DNA from: Taxillus chinensis
Taxonomy: Eukaryota > Streptophyta > Magnoliopsida > Santalales > Loranthaceae
Direction: 5' to 3'
DNA: 64,000 nt
Assembly (NCBI GenBank): GCA_023512835.1
Contig: CM042088.1
Coordinates: forward strand, 33,869,664-33,933,663
The translations under genes and the position numbers were made by a program. The notes below the pieces were generated by a model. That model was given only the letters and a program-made list of their open reading frames with translations. It was not told the origin of the DNA and did not search any database. Positions 43,031 through 52,726 of the stretch are shown here, in pieces. Positions within the stretch are counted from its first letter, which is position 1, and every line of letters begins with the position of its first letter.

Positions 43031-43853
43031 ACTCTCTATTATTTACACGTAGAGAGTAAAATTTTAAATTTATGCTCCAATAGACACTTCATATATGAAA
43101 ATTTCTCTCTCCTCTTTGCTCCCATCTCTCATTCTCTATGCCTCTCTTTGCCGCCGCCTCCACAAAATTGAAGCCACATTCTCTGCTCCCTCCACCAGTT
43201 CTGCCTTTGCAGCAATAGCAGCACCACCACATCATTGCTAGATTGGGTTCCCTCTTCTCCAAGGTTTCGCAGTGCTGATTTGATGTTGTCCCCTTCATAG
43301 ATCGCGACCCAGAACTATTTTCCATTGTCTTGTCCCTGCTCCGAACAGGAAACCTCCCCTCCAAGGCTAGGGCTTTTGATCTCCATGACATCTTCGTTGA
43401 GGCCTGGTTTTATGGGATCAAGACCCTCCTCGTCGATTCCTAGTCTGAACCATCTCTGTTCGACGCTTTCGACCTAGAAATATCGTTAGTCTTACCTTTA
43501 AACAGTCGTGACACGCCCTCACCCTTGTTGACGATGGTGTTTGGTTCCATCCACATCGCGCACAGTAGTAGGATCATGTCCTTTGACTGGTCGCAAGAGA
43601 GGAAGACCACGATCCTTACCCAGTTTGCTGTCATGTTGTCATGGACCCGCTCTTTGCGTTGCTACCATTAGGAGGGGCGATGGTAGGGTGGGTTTGGCAA
43701 TTCATGTTCCGTGTGAAAAAAATATTATTTTAACATAAATACATATAAAATAGAGAAGACTATTGGAGTTAAACTTAAAAAATGACTCTTCATATGTGAA
43801 ATTTTCTTCACATGTAGATATAAAATATTGAGTAGTTTTGGAGTTGCTCTAAA
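43031..43853 (+). mobile_element. TIR element carrying a gene fragment (Pack type)
   Basis: Both flanks carry related text inverted to each other: ATGCTCCAATAGACACTTC near 43068 and, on the other strand, AACTCCAATAGTCTTCTC near 43770, with TTAGAG(C)A ends. Between them lies a GC-rich BTB/POZ gene fragment (next entry). Low-similarity ends and dead cargo indicate an old insertion. Confidence 0.45.
43240..43690 (+). pseudogene. BTB/POZ domain gene fragment, copy 1
   Basis: The plus frame reads FIDRDPELFSIVLSLLRTGN, LPSKARAF, FYGIKTLL, a stop, FDAFDLEISLVLPLN, FGSIHIAHSS and SFDWSQERKTTILTQF. This pattern (FIDRDPELFSxLLSLLRTG, then YGIESLL, then a beta-propeller-like part) is that of plant BTB/POZ proteins of the At5g41330/At2g24240 type, possible substrate adaptors of CUL3 ubiquitin ligases. 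Two stops (TGA before the DRDPE motif, TAG after the BTB part) and the lack of either end make it a pseudogene. The minus-strand frame 43089-43391 is a shadow. Copy 2 is at 58590-58950. Confidence 0.65.
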
Positions 43854-44508
43854 AGCATTGAATGAGGTGCAATACTTAAGACTGCTACTATGACTCTTAT
43901 AACATTTTATTATAGCGGTACTATATTTAGATGAAAATCTAATCTTGATTGTTGAAAATAGATCTAACGGTCAAAATTGTAATTGTTACACTCCATACAA
44001 TACTTTTTAATCCATCCAATTGAATCGTATTTAACTAATCCAAGTGGATAATTACCTGTTAATAAGTTTAGTTTGAGTTGAAATTAGCTTGATTAAACTT
44101 AATTAGGATTATCATATATTTGGTTTGGGTTTAGTTTTATTTGGTATCTAAATAAATATAGATTTTATTAAAGAGCACTCAAATAATTGAGCACTCAAAT
44201 AATTGAATTTTAATTATAAAAATATATTAGAATTAGGTTTGGATTATTTATCGGGTTGTATAAGTTATACTAGACTCAAATAAATGAGTTGGGTCTCAAT
44301 TAGGTCTGGGTATGGAGCCAACTGACAACTTAAGATATTTACTAGTTAAACCTAGTTGAAAGACTTGAAATTCAACTTCCAACAAGTAGAAGGTGATCCT
44401 TGTGCTTCAAAATTATCACCATGTTATTGTTTTGTAGCTCATCTATAAGCTATTAGAACTTGTAAGTTCCAGTGTGTAATGGATATGGATATGGGAAAGG
44501 TTATAACT
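43854..44508. other. AT-rich intergenic DNA
   Basis: No gene. A short duplication, AGCACTCAAATAATTG, occurs twice in tandem at about 44174-44207. Confidence 0.5.
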
Positions 44509-45387
44509 GTAATGACTCACATTTCAAGTAGATTTGTAAATATCATGTAATTAGGGTAAATAACTTGAATTTGAGTTTAAGGACATCATTTTAATGATGT
44601 GACTGAAAATGCAATCGTTTTGACTATAATTGAGGTTTATTTGGAGTTTGATTTACCTAGGGATATTATAGTAATATATAGTGGTGAATTAGAGGTTAAT
44701 TAGTCAATTCATCTGTTATATGATTTAATATTATTTATATTAAAAGGAAAATTGGGATTTAATTAACTATGGGTTGTTTGGTACTTCTCTTGACTTAAAA
44801 ATAGTTGCTAAGTGGATAAGAAAGCAAAGGTATAGTGGGATTAGGAAACCTGAGATTACTTAATCAGTAAGAAATTAATATTCTAATAGAATTAGGATGA
44901 GATTAGGACTCTGGAAGAGAAAGAGACCATTTCTATAAATAGGGATGTCATCCTAGGGTGTTGGTTGATGACTTTTCAAATTTGAGAGAGAGAGAGAGAG
45001 AGAAAGCCATGACTGTCCTAGTAGAAGAGGGAAGAGGTCAAAGTTTGAAGATTTAAGATGTTTGGAGGCGTTCTAGCTGGTGTAGTTGGTTTTCACGTGT
45101 TCGAAGTAGGTGGTTTTGTCTTTCTATAACTTATGTAGAACCTGGTTATGTCTAGGAGAGATAAGATCTAGGTTCAACATAGTCGAACATAGAACGAATG
45201 ATGATTGCATGTAACTGAGATAGGAGTGTAGAGAATAGAAACCTAGATAATGATGTTTGATGTTCAAAGATGACGCTGGAGATTTAAAAATTGAGGTTTG
45301 GACACAAAGGGTGAATAGGCAGGCATATGCATAACAAGTGGTATAGCACGATGTGATGGCACGGCCAAGGGTATGTTCGTACTGGTG

Positions 45388-45480
45388 CACGTGGCGGGTG
45401 ATGCCACGTGCAGCGGCAGGTGCACGTGGCAGTGCATGGCATGTGCATGTGGTGAGGGATGCCACGTGTAAGGCCACGTG
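45388..45480. repeat. Five CACGTG (G-box) palindromes in 93 bp
   Basis: CACGTG occurs at 45388, 45405, 45423, 45463 and 45475, with near-misses CATGTG between them. It lies about 450 bp past the LTR TATA, thus in transcribed DNA. CACGTG is the G-box core bound by plant bHLH and bZIP factors; binding here is inferred. CACGTG also recurs in the Athila-like LTR at about 49026-49160. Confidence 0.6.
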
Positions 45481-45689
45481 CAATAGTGTTTTGCCTAGTA
45501 TGGCTCTTTTCAGGTCTTTTGTGTTGATTGTAATGATGTGGGATTTTCCAGTTTGATATATTAGGCTTGTATGCCGATAAGATGTTTTTATGGTATGAAG
45601 ACTGAGAACTTGTAGTGTTGATACATTGATATCTATTTTGGTTATGAAATGCATGGTATATGTGATGAGTATGTGCAATAAAGGACAAT

Positions 45690-45850
45690 CTATTGTGATG
45701 CGGTCCGGTAAAGGACAAATGTCCAAAAGGGACAATTTGATATGATAAGTCCAGTAAGGGACGAACAACTTGTAGTTCGGTAAAAGACAATGGCCTGGTA
45801 AAAGATAATGGTGCGGTAAAGCACAATAAGCACGGTAAAGTACAAATGAG
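45690..45850. repeat. Short degenerate tandem repeat GGTAAAGGACAAT
   Basis: About seven variants of CGGTAAAGGACAAT occur at roughly 20-25 bp spacing. This kind of short array is typical for the downstream half of the gypsy LTRs in this window (compare 3530-3610). Confidence 0.6.
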
Positions 45851-46040
45851 GATTGTTCCAATATGATTTATGAAGTGTTATTTGTTAGTATAATGTGTTA
45901 TGATACAAACTATGTTGTGATGATGTAATGAGTTGTAATCTGGTATGATGTATGATATTGTGATGAGACATAAGATATGAAGTGGTGATGATATGATTTG
46001 TGATTGTATATGTTAACTATTTGTTGAACATGAGTAAGTA

Positions 46041-46760
46041 CTACACTTGCACATATACACTTACACGTAGTACTAGCAGGTCAACCTTGGAGTGGGATGT
46101 GGATTGAAAACCAATTACTAAGCTTTTAAGTGCACAGTAGAAATTCCTCAATGCTATACCTTTCAGTAGAAATTCCTCAATAACTATTCCACAGAGATGT
46201 GGATTAAAAACCAATTCCTCAATGCTATTTGGTGGGCTTTCAATAAAAATTTCTTTATCTTCATTGGATTGAAGTTCTCTGCCACTTCTTAACATAATCG
46301 CTTTACAATGCTCGCGAGGGTTCACTTCAGTGTTGCTGGGAAATCCCTGTGATGAAGAAGGAGCCACTGCAGTAGCAAGCTGCCCTATTTGCTTTTCAAT
46401 ATTTTTCATCGCTGCACCGAGGTCTTGCACTAAAGTAGTGAGGGATTCAATCTGTGTTTCTCCTCGACTTATGCGATCAGTGGCTTGCTTTGAGAACCGA
46501 TAGAAGAAGTTTTGCATTTCTTAATCTTTAGCCTTTTCTTTATCTTCTTCCTTCTGTTGTGGAAGCTTTTGAAATCCAAGAGGAAATTGTGGCTGAGAAC
46601 TCTTACCATATTGTGGAGCTCCATTGGATGGAGCTTTGTTTTGCCTCTGGAATTGCCTTTGGAAACCTCCTTTATTACCAACATATTGAGCTTCTTCAAG
46701 GGGTTAAGCATTTGCATTATCCTCAACAACAACTTTCTAATCAGTCCATCCCTCCATTCT
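46041..46760 (-). pseudogene. Athila-type gag, C-terminal part
   Basis: The minus strand reads ISRGETQIESLTTLVQDLGA, then IEKQIGQLATAV, FPSNTEVNPREHCKAIMLRS and GRELQS. This succession (coiled region, QIGQLA, NTEVNP, CKAITLRSGREL) is standard just before protease in Athila/Tat gypsy elements. Upstream, a Gln-rich part lies in other frames (46469-46732) with stops. No protease, RT or integrase follows to the left, so the element is truncated. Confidence 0.8.
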
Positions 46761-46786
46761 CAGAGACATGACTGACATTTGCTTAG

Positions 46787-47758
46787 TCAACATATCCATT
46801 TTTTTGTTAGTTCTTCCAATTGATTTGAATTGGAAATTGCCGCAACTGGTTCGGCCTTAGTATGCCGGTCAGTAGACCATTGGCAATTAGATATTGTCAT
46901 TCTCTCTAACAACTCAACAGCAGTAGTAGGTTCCATCATCATAAAAGCTCCTCCAGCTGCAGCATCAACCATGTTTCTCATAGATGGTTGCAGATCCATA
47001 AAGAAGGACTCCACCTGCAACCATTCTAGTCTTCCATGGTTAGGGCAGTGCCTAACCAAGTCCTTGAACCTCTCCCAAGTTTCATAGAGAGATTCATCAC
47101 TATGCTGGCTGAACTGGCTGATTTGGCTTCGTAGGTGCATCACTCTTGTAGGTGGGAAATACTTTGAGAGGAACTTCTCCACCATTTGATCCCATGTTGT
47201 GATGCTCCCTGTTGGTAAAGATTGAAACCAACCAAGAGCTCTATCCTTCAATGAAAAGGGGAAGAGTCTTAGCTTGATAGCGTCATTTGAAACTCCATTT
47301 ATTTTAATTGTGTCGCAAATTTGTAGGAACCTCACTAGATGATTATGAGGATCATCTAATGCTGAACCTTTGAAAGCTTCTTGCCTAACCATCTGAAGTA
47401 ATGCAGGCTTCAACTCAAAGTTATTTACTTGGATTGGCACTCTTCTAATGGCAGAGTACTCATCTGAAAGTACAAGTCTAGCATAATCCATGAATGTACG
47501 AGGCTGGTGACCGCCTTGGCCATTATCATTCATTGGACTAGCATCATTTATGGCTGCATTGTGTACATGGTCTTCTCTCGCCCTGTTGTCTGTCATAATT
47601 TCCTCACACAAGGTGTGTAAACCTTCCAACTGCTTTTCGATTTTAGTTAATACTCTATTAGCTCTTCGCTGTTCACGCAAAGTCCGTTCTGTTTCAGGAT
47701 CATAAGGCAACAACTCTCCTCGAGTATGATGCATACATTGAGAAATTATATTGAACAC
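46787..47758 (-). pseudogene. Athila-type gag, capsid part
   Basis: An open frame of 323 codons with the retrotransposon gag fold (PF03732 type): LRLFPFSLKDRALGWFQSLP, ITTWDQMVEKFLSKYFPP, LRSQISQFSQHSDESLYETW and RFKDLVRHCPNHG. The N-terminal third is charged and less conserved. The frame itself is intact, but the start may be internal to a longer ancestral gag, and a stop separates it from the C-terminal piece, so I treat it as a relic. It makes the particle shell in active relatives. Confidence 0.85.
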
Positions 47759-47930
47759 CTACGATGCACCCCTGAAGAATAACAAAAATAGAGAAATACC
47801 GGGTGACACCGCACTAGAAAAACAGAAAATTAAAATTCCAGATCACAAATGAACTTGATCACCTAATGTCACCTAATCCTAACACCATTTGGCTTGCCTC
47901 CTCAACAACAGTGCCAAAAACTTAACCTAA
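47759..47930 (-). other. Athila-type untranslated region between LTR and gag
   Basis: On the minus strand, TTTTTGGCACTGTTGTTGAGG near 47905-47925 corresponds to the usual Athila phrase TTTTGGCGCCGTTGCCGGGG, which follows the 5' LTR. No coding signal. Confidence 0.6.
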
Positions 47931-49425
47931 AAATATTATGTTGCAAGGTTTTACAGCAAGTGCACTGGCCAAGTAATAAATGGAAGTATTTAAACTCCGA
48001 TTGTTGAACCCACAGGGAGGTAGCTAATGCTATCAAGCAGCAAACACTAAGCTAACAAGTTTTATTTTATGTCTAAACAAATGAGTTTTTGTTTTGAATT
48101 AAGTTCTAAGTATTGAACATGCAAAGACAGAATCAAGAAAAATGGAAATCTGTTGAAACCTTAGCACACTTTTGGAGATAAACAGCAAGTTAAAAGGTTC
48201 TAGGTTCACAACTTCACCACCCAATGCCTTGTAATGTTTTGGTTATGGTACTTGTTCTTAAATAATTTAATTAATTCCATATTCATATTGATCATTACCC
48301 ATCAATCCTACACTTGGTCTATGTTAAGAAAGGTTTAAGCCTTTTATTCCATTTGGTCCATGAGAATAAAAGATAACAAAGGAAAACGACCAATCTAACA
48401 ATCACAAATTTGGTCCATCATGAAATCATCAAACCTAGTTCACCACAATCCACCTTAGACAAGGGCTAAGATAATCTAATCATGCATAAATCAGATTTTA
48501 CATTCAAACATGATGAACTAAATATGAAATAGAAATTTCTCATAATCAACAAGCATAATCCATAAACCCAGAAGTATTACAGGTCATTGGGGGCTACATT
48601 GCTCCCCTAGAAAAAGAGTTTTACCCCATAATCATTCTTACAATCTTATAAAACCCAAAATAAAACATAAAGACAGTACCAATAGAGAGGAAAAGAGAGA
48701 TGATTAACAACTCCAACCCTTCTCCTTCTCTGCCAGAAACCCTAGCCGTCAAGCTCCAAATGCTGTTGTTGTCTCTAAAAACGTGTTATAGGATGTATAT
48801 CGTAAAAGATGAGTTCTCCCTCCTTTTATAGGGCTGCAAGTCATGCATAAGGTGTGCCCTAAGTGCTAGCTGTTGTCACTTGCCAAAACAGCGTAGTTTT
48901 GGGTAAGTGCATCCATTCTTCCTTCCAACCTTAATAGAACTCAAACCAAGCAGAATTTGGACCAAGTTCTTTGGAGAAAAATCATCAGCATAACAAAACC
49001 AAGGAAACGGTGCAAAAACATAGATGCACGTGACAAAGGTCATTATCACGTGCAACCTCCAAATGGTCTATAATTTCTCCACATGTTTTAAAACCACATC
49101 TAGATGGCTCCCATGCAAAAATACCCCTGCAAGTGACAAAGGTATTGTCACGTGCATTGTCACATGCAGCCTCCAAATGCTTCCTCTTGAGTTCTTCTTT
49201 TTCCTAATGCCTCCTCATCCATATGTAAAGTGTTCTAGCTAATGTGTATGAGAAGAAACCTCATAAAAACCTGTCAAAACCACTAAAAAAGAATAACTAT
49301 GTCCAAAACAGTGTCTTCCTAAAGGTTAGAGCAAATATATGAAAATTACCATGCAAGTAAGCCTTAATCATACTCTAAAATACCCTAAAAATGGCCTAGA
49401 ATAACGGCATAAATGCATGTTATCA
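47931..49425 (-). repeat. Athila-type 5' LTR (minus strand)
   Basis: Read on the minus strand it starts TGATAACATGCATTTATGCC at 49425 and ends close to 47931, shortly after the CCCTGTGGGTTCAACAATC motif that is typical of the end of such LTRs. CACGTG words are found at 49026-49160. The 3' boundary is approximate. No partner LTR is found to the left, so the element has lost its pol half and 3' LTR. Confidence 0.6.
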
Positions 49426-50480
49426 GTACTCACTCACTGTGATGAACTGTCTAGTGTAACCTGCTCCTGTGTGTTCAATTGTTTGCATCTCTTGACCTTC
49501 AACCACTACTTTACCAAACTCACTATCTATTCGTTGAATGTATGAGGAATGAAGCCAGATGAACTTACTGTTATCTTGCTCCCAAGCTCCTTTTGATTTT
49601 CATCATTGAAACATACTACTCTAGCCTCGGATAATGTCCACGTGTTTATTCTGATACTTAACATGCTCTGATACATTATCCGAATAACTTACTTAAATGG
49701 TGACCTTACGTTGTCATACTTACGACAACTTACTTACGTTGTCTGATACTGTTATCTATTCGAAATGCAAAACTGCATTTCGATCCTTCTTTCGATTAGT
49801 CATAGCCCCGAAGATAACTGCTTTGTAGCCTCACAGATGCTTCGCATGGTACATATGCTATGATCTTCGAGTCTGAATCTTCGAACCTTCGAGTTAGCAC
49901 CTTCGGATCTTCGAGTCAGATCAACTCAAATTTAGAGTCTTCAAGTCTTTGAGTCTAGGTTAGAGTCGGTGACCAACTGACTTTTGACTCTTCGAATCTT
50001 CGAGTCTCTAGGTCTCCAGGTTAGAGCTAGCGACCACCTGACTTAGCTAATCATCTGTTGACATCAACGGATCTCCAAATCTTTGACCCTAATCTATTCA
50101 CATCAATAGATCTCTAAATCTTCGACCCTTCGAGCTTCGACTCTGTGACACCGCCACTCTTCACCTGATGGGTCTTCGAGTTTGTGAGTGTCGACCCTAT
50201 GGAGCTTCGAGTCATTTATTCTTCAAGCCTGAGAATCCTCGACTCTGTGAATCTTTGAGTCTACAGATCTTCGACTCTGCGGATCTCCAACTTTGACTTT
50301 GTAGGGCTTCGACTCTGTGGATCTTCGACTGAGTGCGGATTATGATAATACATAGGCAAACTCCTTCTGCGAGTTCACTCTAAGAGATCACTCTACGAAG
50401 TTATCCAACTAAGTACAGACAGCTGCTGCCCGTTTGCATAAACGGTTGATAACAATGACAACCAAGAAGGGTTATGGGAA
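49426..50480. repeat. LTR-like DNA with a TCTTCGAGTC motif array
   Basis: From 49860 to 50345 there are more than twenty variants of TCTTCGAGTC and TTCGACTCTG at irregular spacing; the core TTCGA(A) is near-palindromic. It lies between the Athila LTR and the 3' end of the minus-strand copia element, so it may be a remnant of the gypsy LTR cut at 46080 or of the copia 3' LTR. No matching second LTR was identified. Confidence 0.5.
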
Positions 50481-50719
50481 TGATAATCTCTCCCTTTGTA
50501 ATTGTTGGCAACACAAATGAACGACCGTGTGTTGCAAGGACGGATCCAATGAAACATGTTCTTTTCTTCCTGTCCTGTCTTCTGTACTCCCTCGTACACC
50601 AAGCATTGTCTCCCCCTTTGCCAATGAATTGCAAAGAAGGGGGGAAACCAACCAACGCTCTAGGCGTGAGGAGGAATCTGCACAAACAACCCACGTCTAT
50701 GCTGATTAAACAGTTTGGT

Positions 50720-51400
50720 GGAAAGAGGCTTGGTGAGAATATCTGTAGTCTATTCCTGAGTTGCGACATACACCAGTTGCACATTTCCCTCTTCCACTTG
50801 GTCTTTGATATAATGGTACCGATAGTCAATGTTTGGTCTTTGAGTATTGGACTGAATTCCTGCTTATGTTGACAACACTCTAATTGTCGCATCATATATT
50901 AATAGGTAACTCTACCTTAACTCCCAAGTCTGATAGTTGAGTATTGATCCATACCACTTGAGTGCATGCATCATATGCTGCAGGCCATACTGTTTTGCTT
51001 ACGACTCAACCATGCAACACATTTGGCGGCCAAATAAAAACTGTAACCACTAGTTGATCGTCTATCAGCAATATTTTCAGCTAGTTTGCATCAATGTACA
51101 CTTGTAATTCAATTGAATCCTTAGTGGGATACTACAATCCCATTTACAATGTACTATGTAGATATCTAAGGATCCGTTTGACTACCATCAAGTGAAAATT
51201 CTTTGGGGTCTACTTGGAATCGACTTGCCTGACACATAGCTTGCATAAGATTAGGTTGAGAGGCTATAATATACAAGAGGCTTCCAGTCATGCCTCGATA
51301 CTCCTTCTGATTTACACTTGTGCCTTCCTGATCTTTGTGCAGTTTATAGCTTGTAGCCATTGGTGTCCCAACAGGCTTGCTATTCTATATACCATACTTC
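50720..51400 (-). pseudogene. Copia RT C-terminus and RNase H, fragment
   Basis: The minus strand reads TNCTKI, then LHKDQEGTSVNQKEYRGMTG, SLLYIIASQPNLMQ and ASRFQVDPKEFS. This matches the [19 protein letters not shown] block between RT and RNase H. RNase H follows in broken frames to about 50720 (text like AAKCVAWLSRKQNSMA). A polypurine-like AAAGGGGGAGAC lies at about 50610 on this strand. Confidence 0.7.
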
Positions 51401-51439
51401 TTCAGTAGTTCCTTGGCATATTTGTGTTGATTATTTCCA

Positions 51440-52400
51440 GCCTGGCTATTTGTGTAAATGTTTCATCAACATCAATACCCTCAATTTGAGAGTACCCTTT
51501 GTATACCAGTCTTGCTTTGTTCGTGACAACCTTGCCATCTTCATTCAATTTATTTTTGTACACTCACTTTATCTCGATGACATTTTTATTCTTTAGTCTA
51601 GGAACCAACTCTCATGTCTTATTTTTCTCAATTTGATCCAGTTCTTCATTCATTATAGTGACCCATGCTTTGTTTTCTACTGCTTCTCCTATTGTTTTGG
51701 TTCCATTTGAGAGAGCAAGGCGTTAGTTTTTGTGAATTTTCTTCTGGTGGTAACACCTGCTTTTGGATCACCAATAATCCGATCCTTGTCATGCACGCTG
51801 GACCATGTCCTCCTGGTTCTCTTACTCGATTCCTCTCTAGGATTAGACTCTTCATTCTCTTCATCAGACTTCTCTAAGTCTGTGTCCTCATTTTTCTCAT
51901 CCTCTTCATTCTCAAACTCATCATCTATATGAGGTTCCACTTCTATAAGTTCTAGGTCTTCATATTCATTCACTTCCTTCTTCCAGTTCTCATCAACTTT
52001 AACTTTACTTGAGGTTATGACCTTTCCAAGTCTTGGAAGAAATACTCTATAGCCCTCTATCTAATATGAATACCCAACAAATGTTCCTTCCTCAGATCTA
52101 GCATGAAGCTTTTCTCTCCCGTGCTCCTTTATCTTCACAAAACAAGGCCTTCCAAATATTCAGAAGTATTTGGCTATTAATTTCTTTCCACACCATAGTT
52201 CATAAGGTGTGCAGTCTGTTCTTGGCCTTAATGTGACTCTGTTCAGTAAGTGTATTGCTATTATTGTTGCCTCTGTCCAAAACCTTACATGAAGATTAGC
52301 TTCCAACAGTAAGGTTTTGCCCATTTCAATGACAACCATATTCTTTTGTTCAACAACCTCATTTTGTTGTGGAGTTCTTTATACTGATAATTGATGTTAA
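51440..52400 (-). pseudogene. Copia integrase C-terminus, linker and RT N-terminus
   Basis: From right to left: an integrase C-terminal part with AKCFMLDLRKEHLLGIHI-like text in broken frames, an acidic linker (EPHIDDEFENEEDEKNEDTD), DRIIGDPKAGVTTRRK, then RT start [20 protein letters not shown] and [14 protein letters not shown]. Directly after ARLE the family sequence stops and resumes far downstream, so the catalytic YVDD part is deleted. Confidence 0.75.
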
Positions 52401-52452
52401 ATCCGTGTTTTTTCAAATATTTCTCAAAGACTTCATTTGTAAATTCAGTACC

Positions 52453-52726
52453 CTAATCAAATCTCAAAACCTTGATTCTATGGCCACTGTCATTTTCAGC
52501 CATTCTTATGTACTTCTTGAAGTACTCTAGAGCTTCTGTATTATGTTTTAAGTACATGATACAAGTTCTTTTAGTGAAATCATCCACAAATAGAATGAAA
52601 TATCTTTCAATGTTGAGTCCCTTGTTCCTTATAGGTCCACACAAGTCAATATGCACAATATCCAGAGTTGCTTTTGAGCTGTACTCTTTTACCTTATAAT
52701 GAAATCTAGTTTGTTTTCCATGTTGG
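52453..52726 (-). pseudogene. Copia integrase core, 5' end cut by an insertion
   Basis: MHIDLCGPIRNKGLNIERYF carries the first catalytic Asp (HIDLCGP), FILFVDDFTKRTCIMYLK follows, and the frame leads to KVLRFD, the second Asp region. Upstream text (KTRFHYKVKEYSSKATLDIV) runs up to 52727, where the family-A LTR interrupts it; the matching pre-integrase part resumes at 55467. Confidence 0.8.

Larger units (their letters stand above)
44509..46080 (+). repeat. Gypsy-type LTR, left part, interrupted on its right
   Basis: It starts TGTAATGACTCACATTTC. TATAAATAGG lies at 44934-44943, then a GA tract (44985-45003) and a leader. CACGTG repeats (45388-45480) and GGTAAAGGACAAT repeats (45690-45850) follow. 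The same order (TGTAATGAC start, TATA, purine tract) is seen at 58952. The Athila fragment joins at about 46080, and GTACT words lie at both junctions (about 46066 and 49426). The 245-residue minus-strand ORF at 45124-45861 is an antisense chance frame. Confidence 0.55.

Noticed and set aside
45124..45861. Minus-strand ORF of 245 codons
   Set aside because: It is antisense to LTR motif arrays, rich in His/Tyr/Cys/Thr, has no recognisable domain and overlaps another long frame (45284-45826) on the same strand; chance frame in TG-rich repeats.
50401..50895. Overlapping ORFs on both strands near the copia 3' end
   Set aside because: They lie in the decayed RNase H/3' region; no motif is readable and both strands are equally open.
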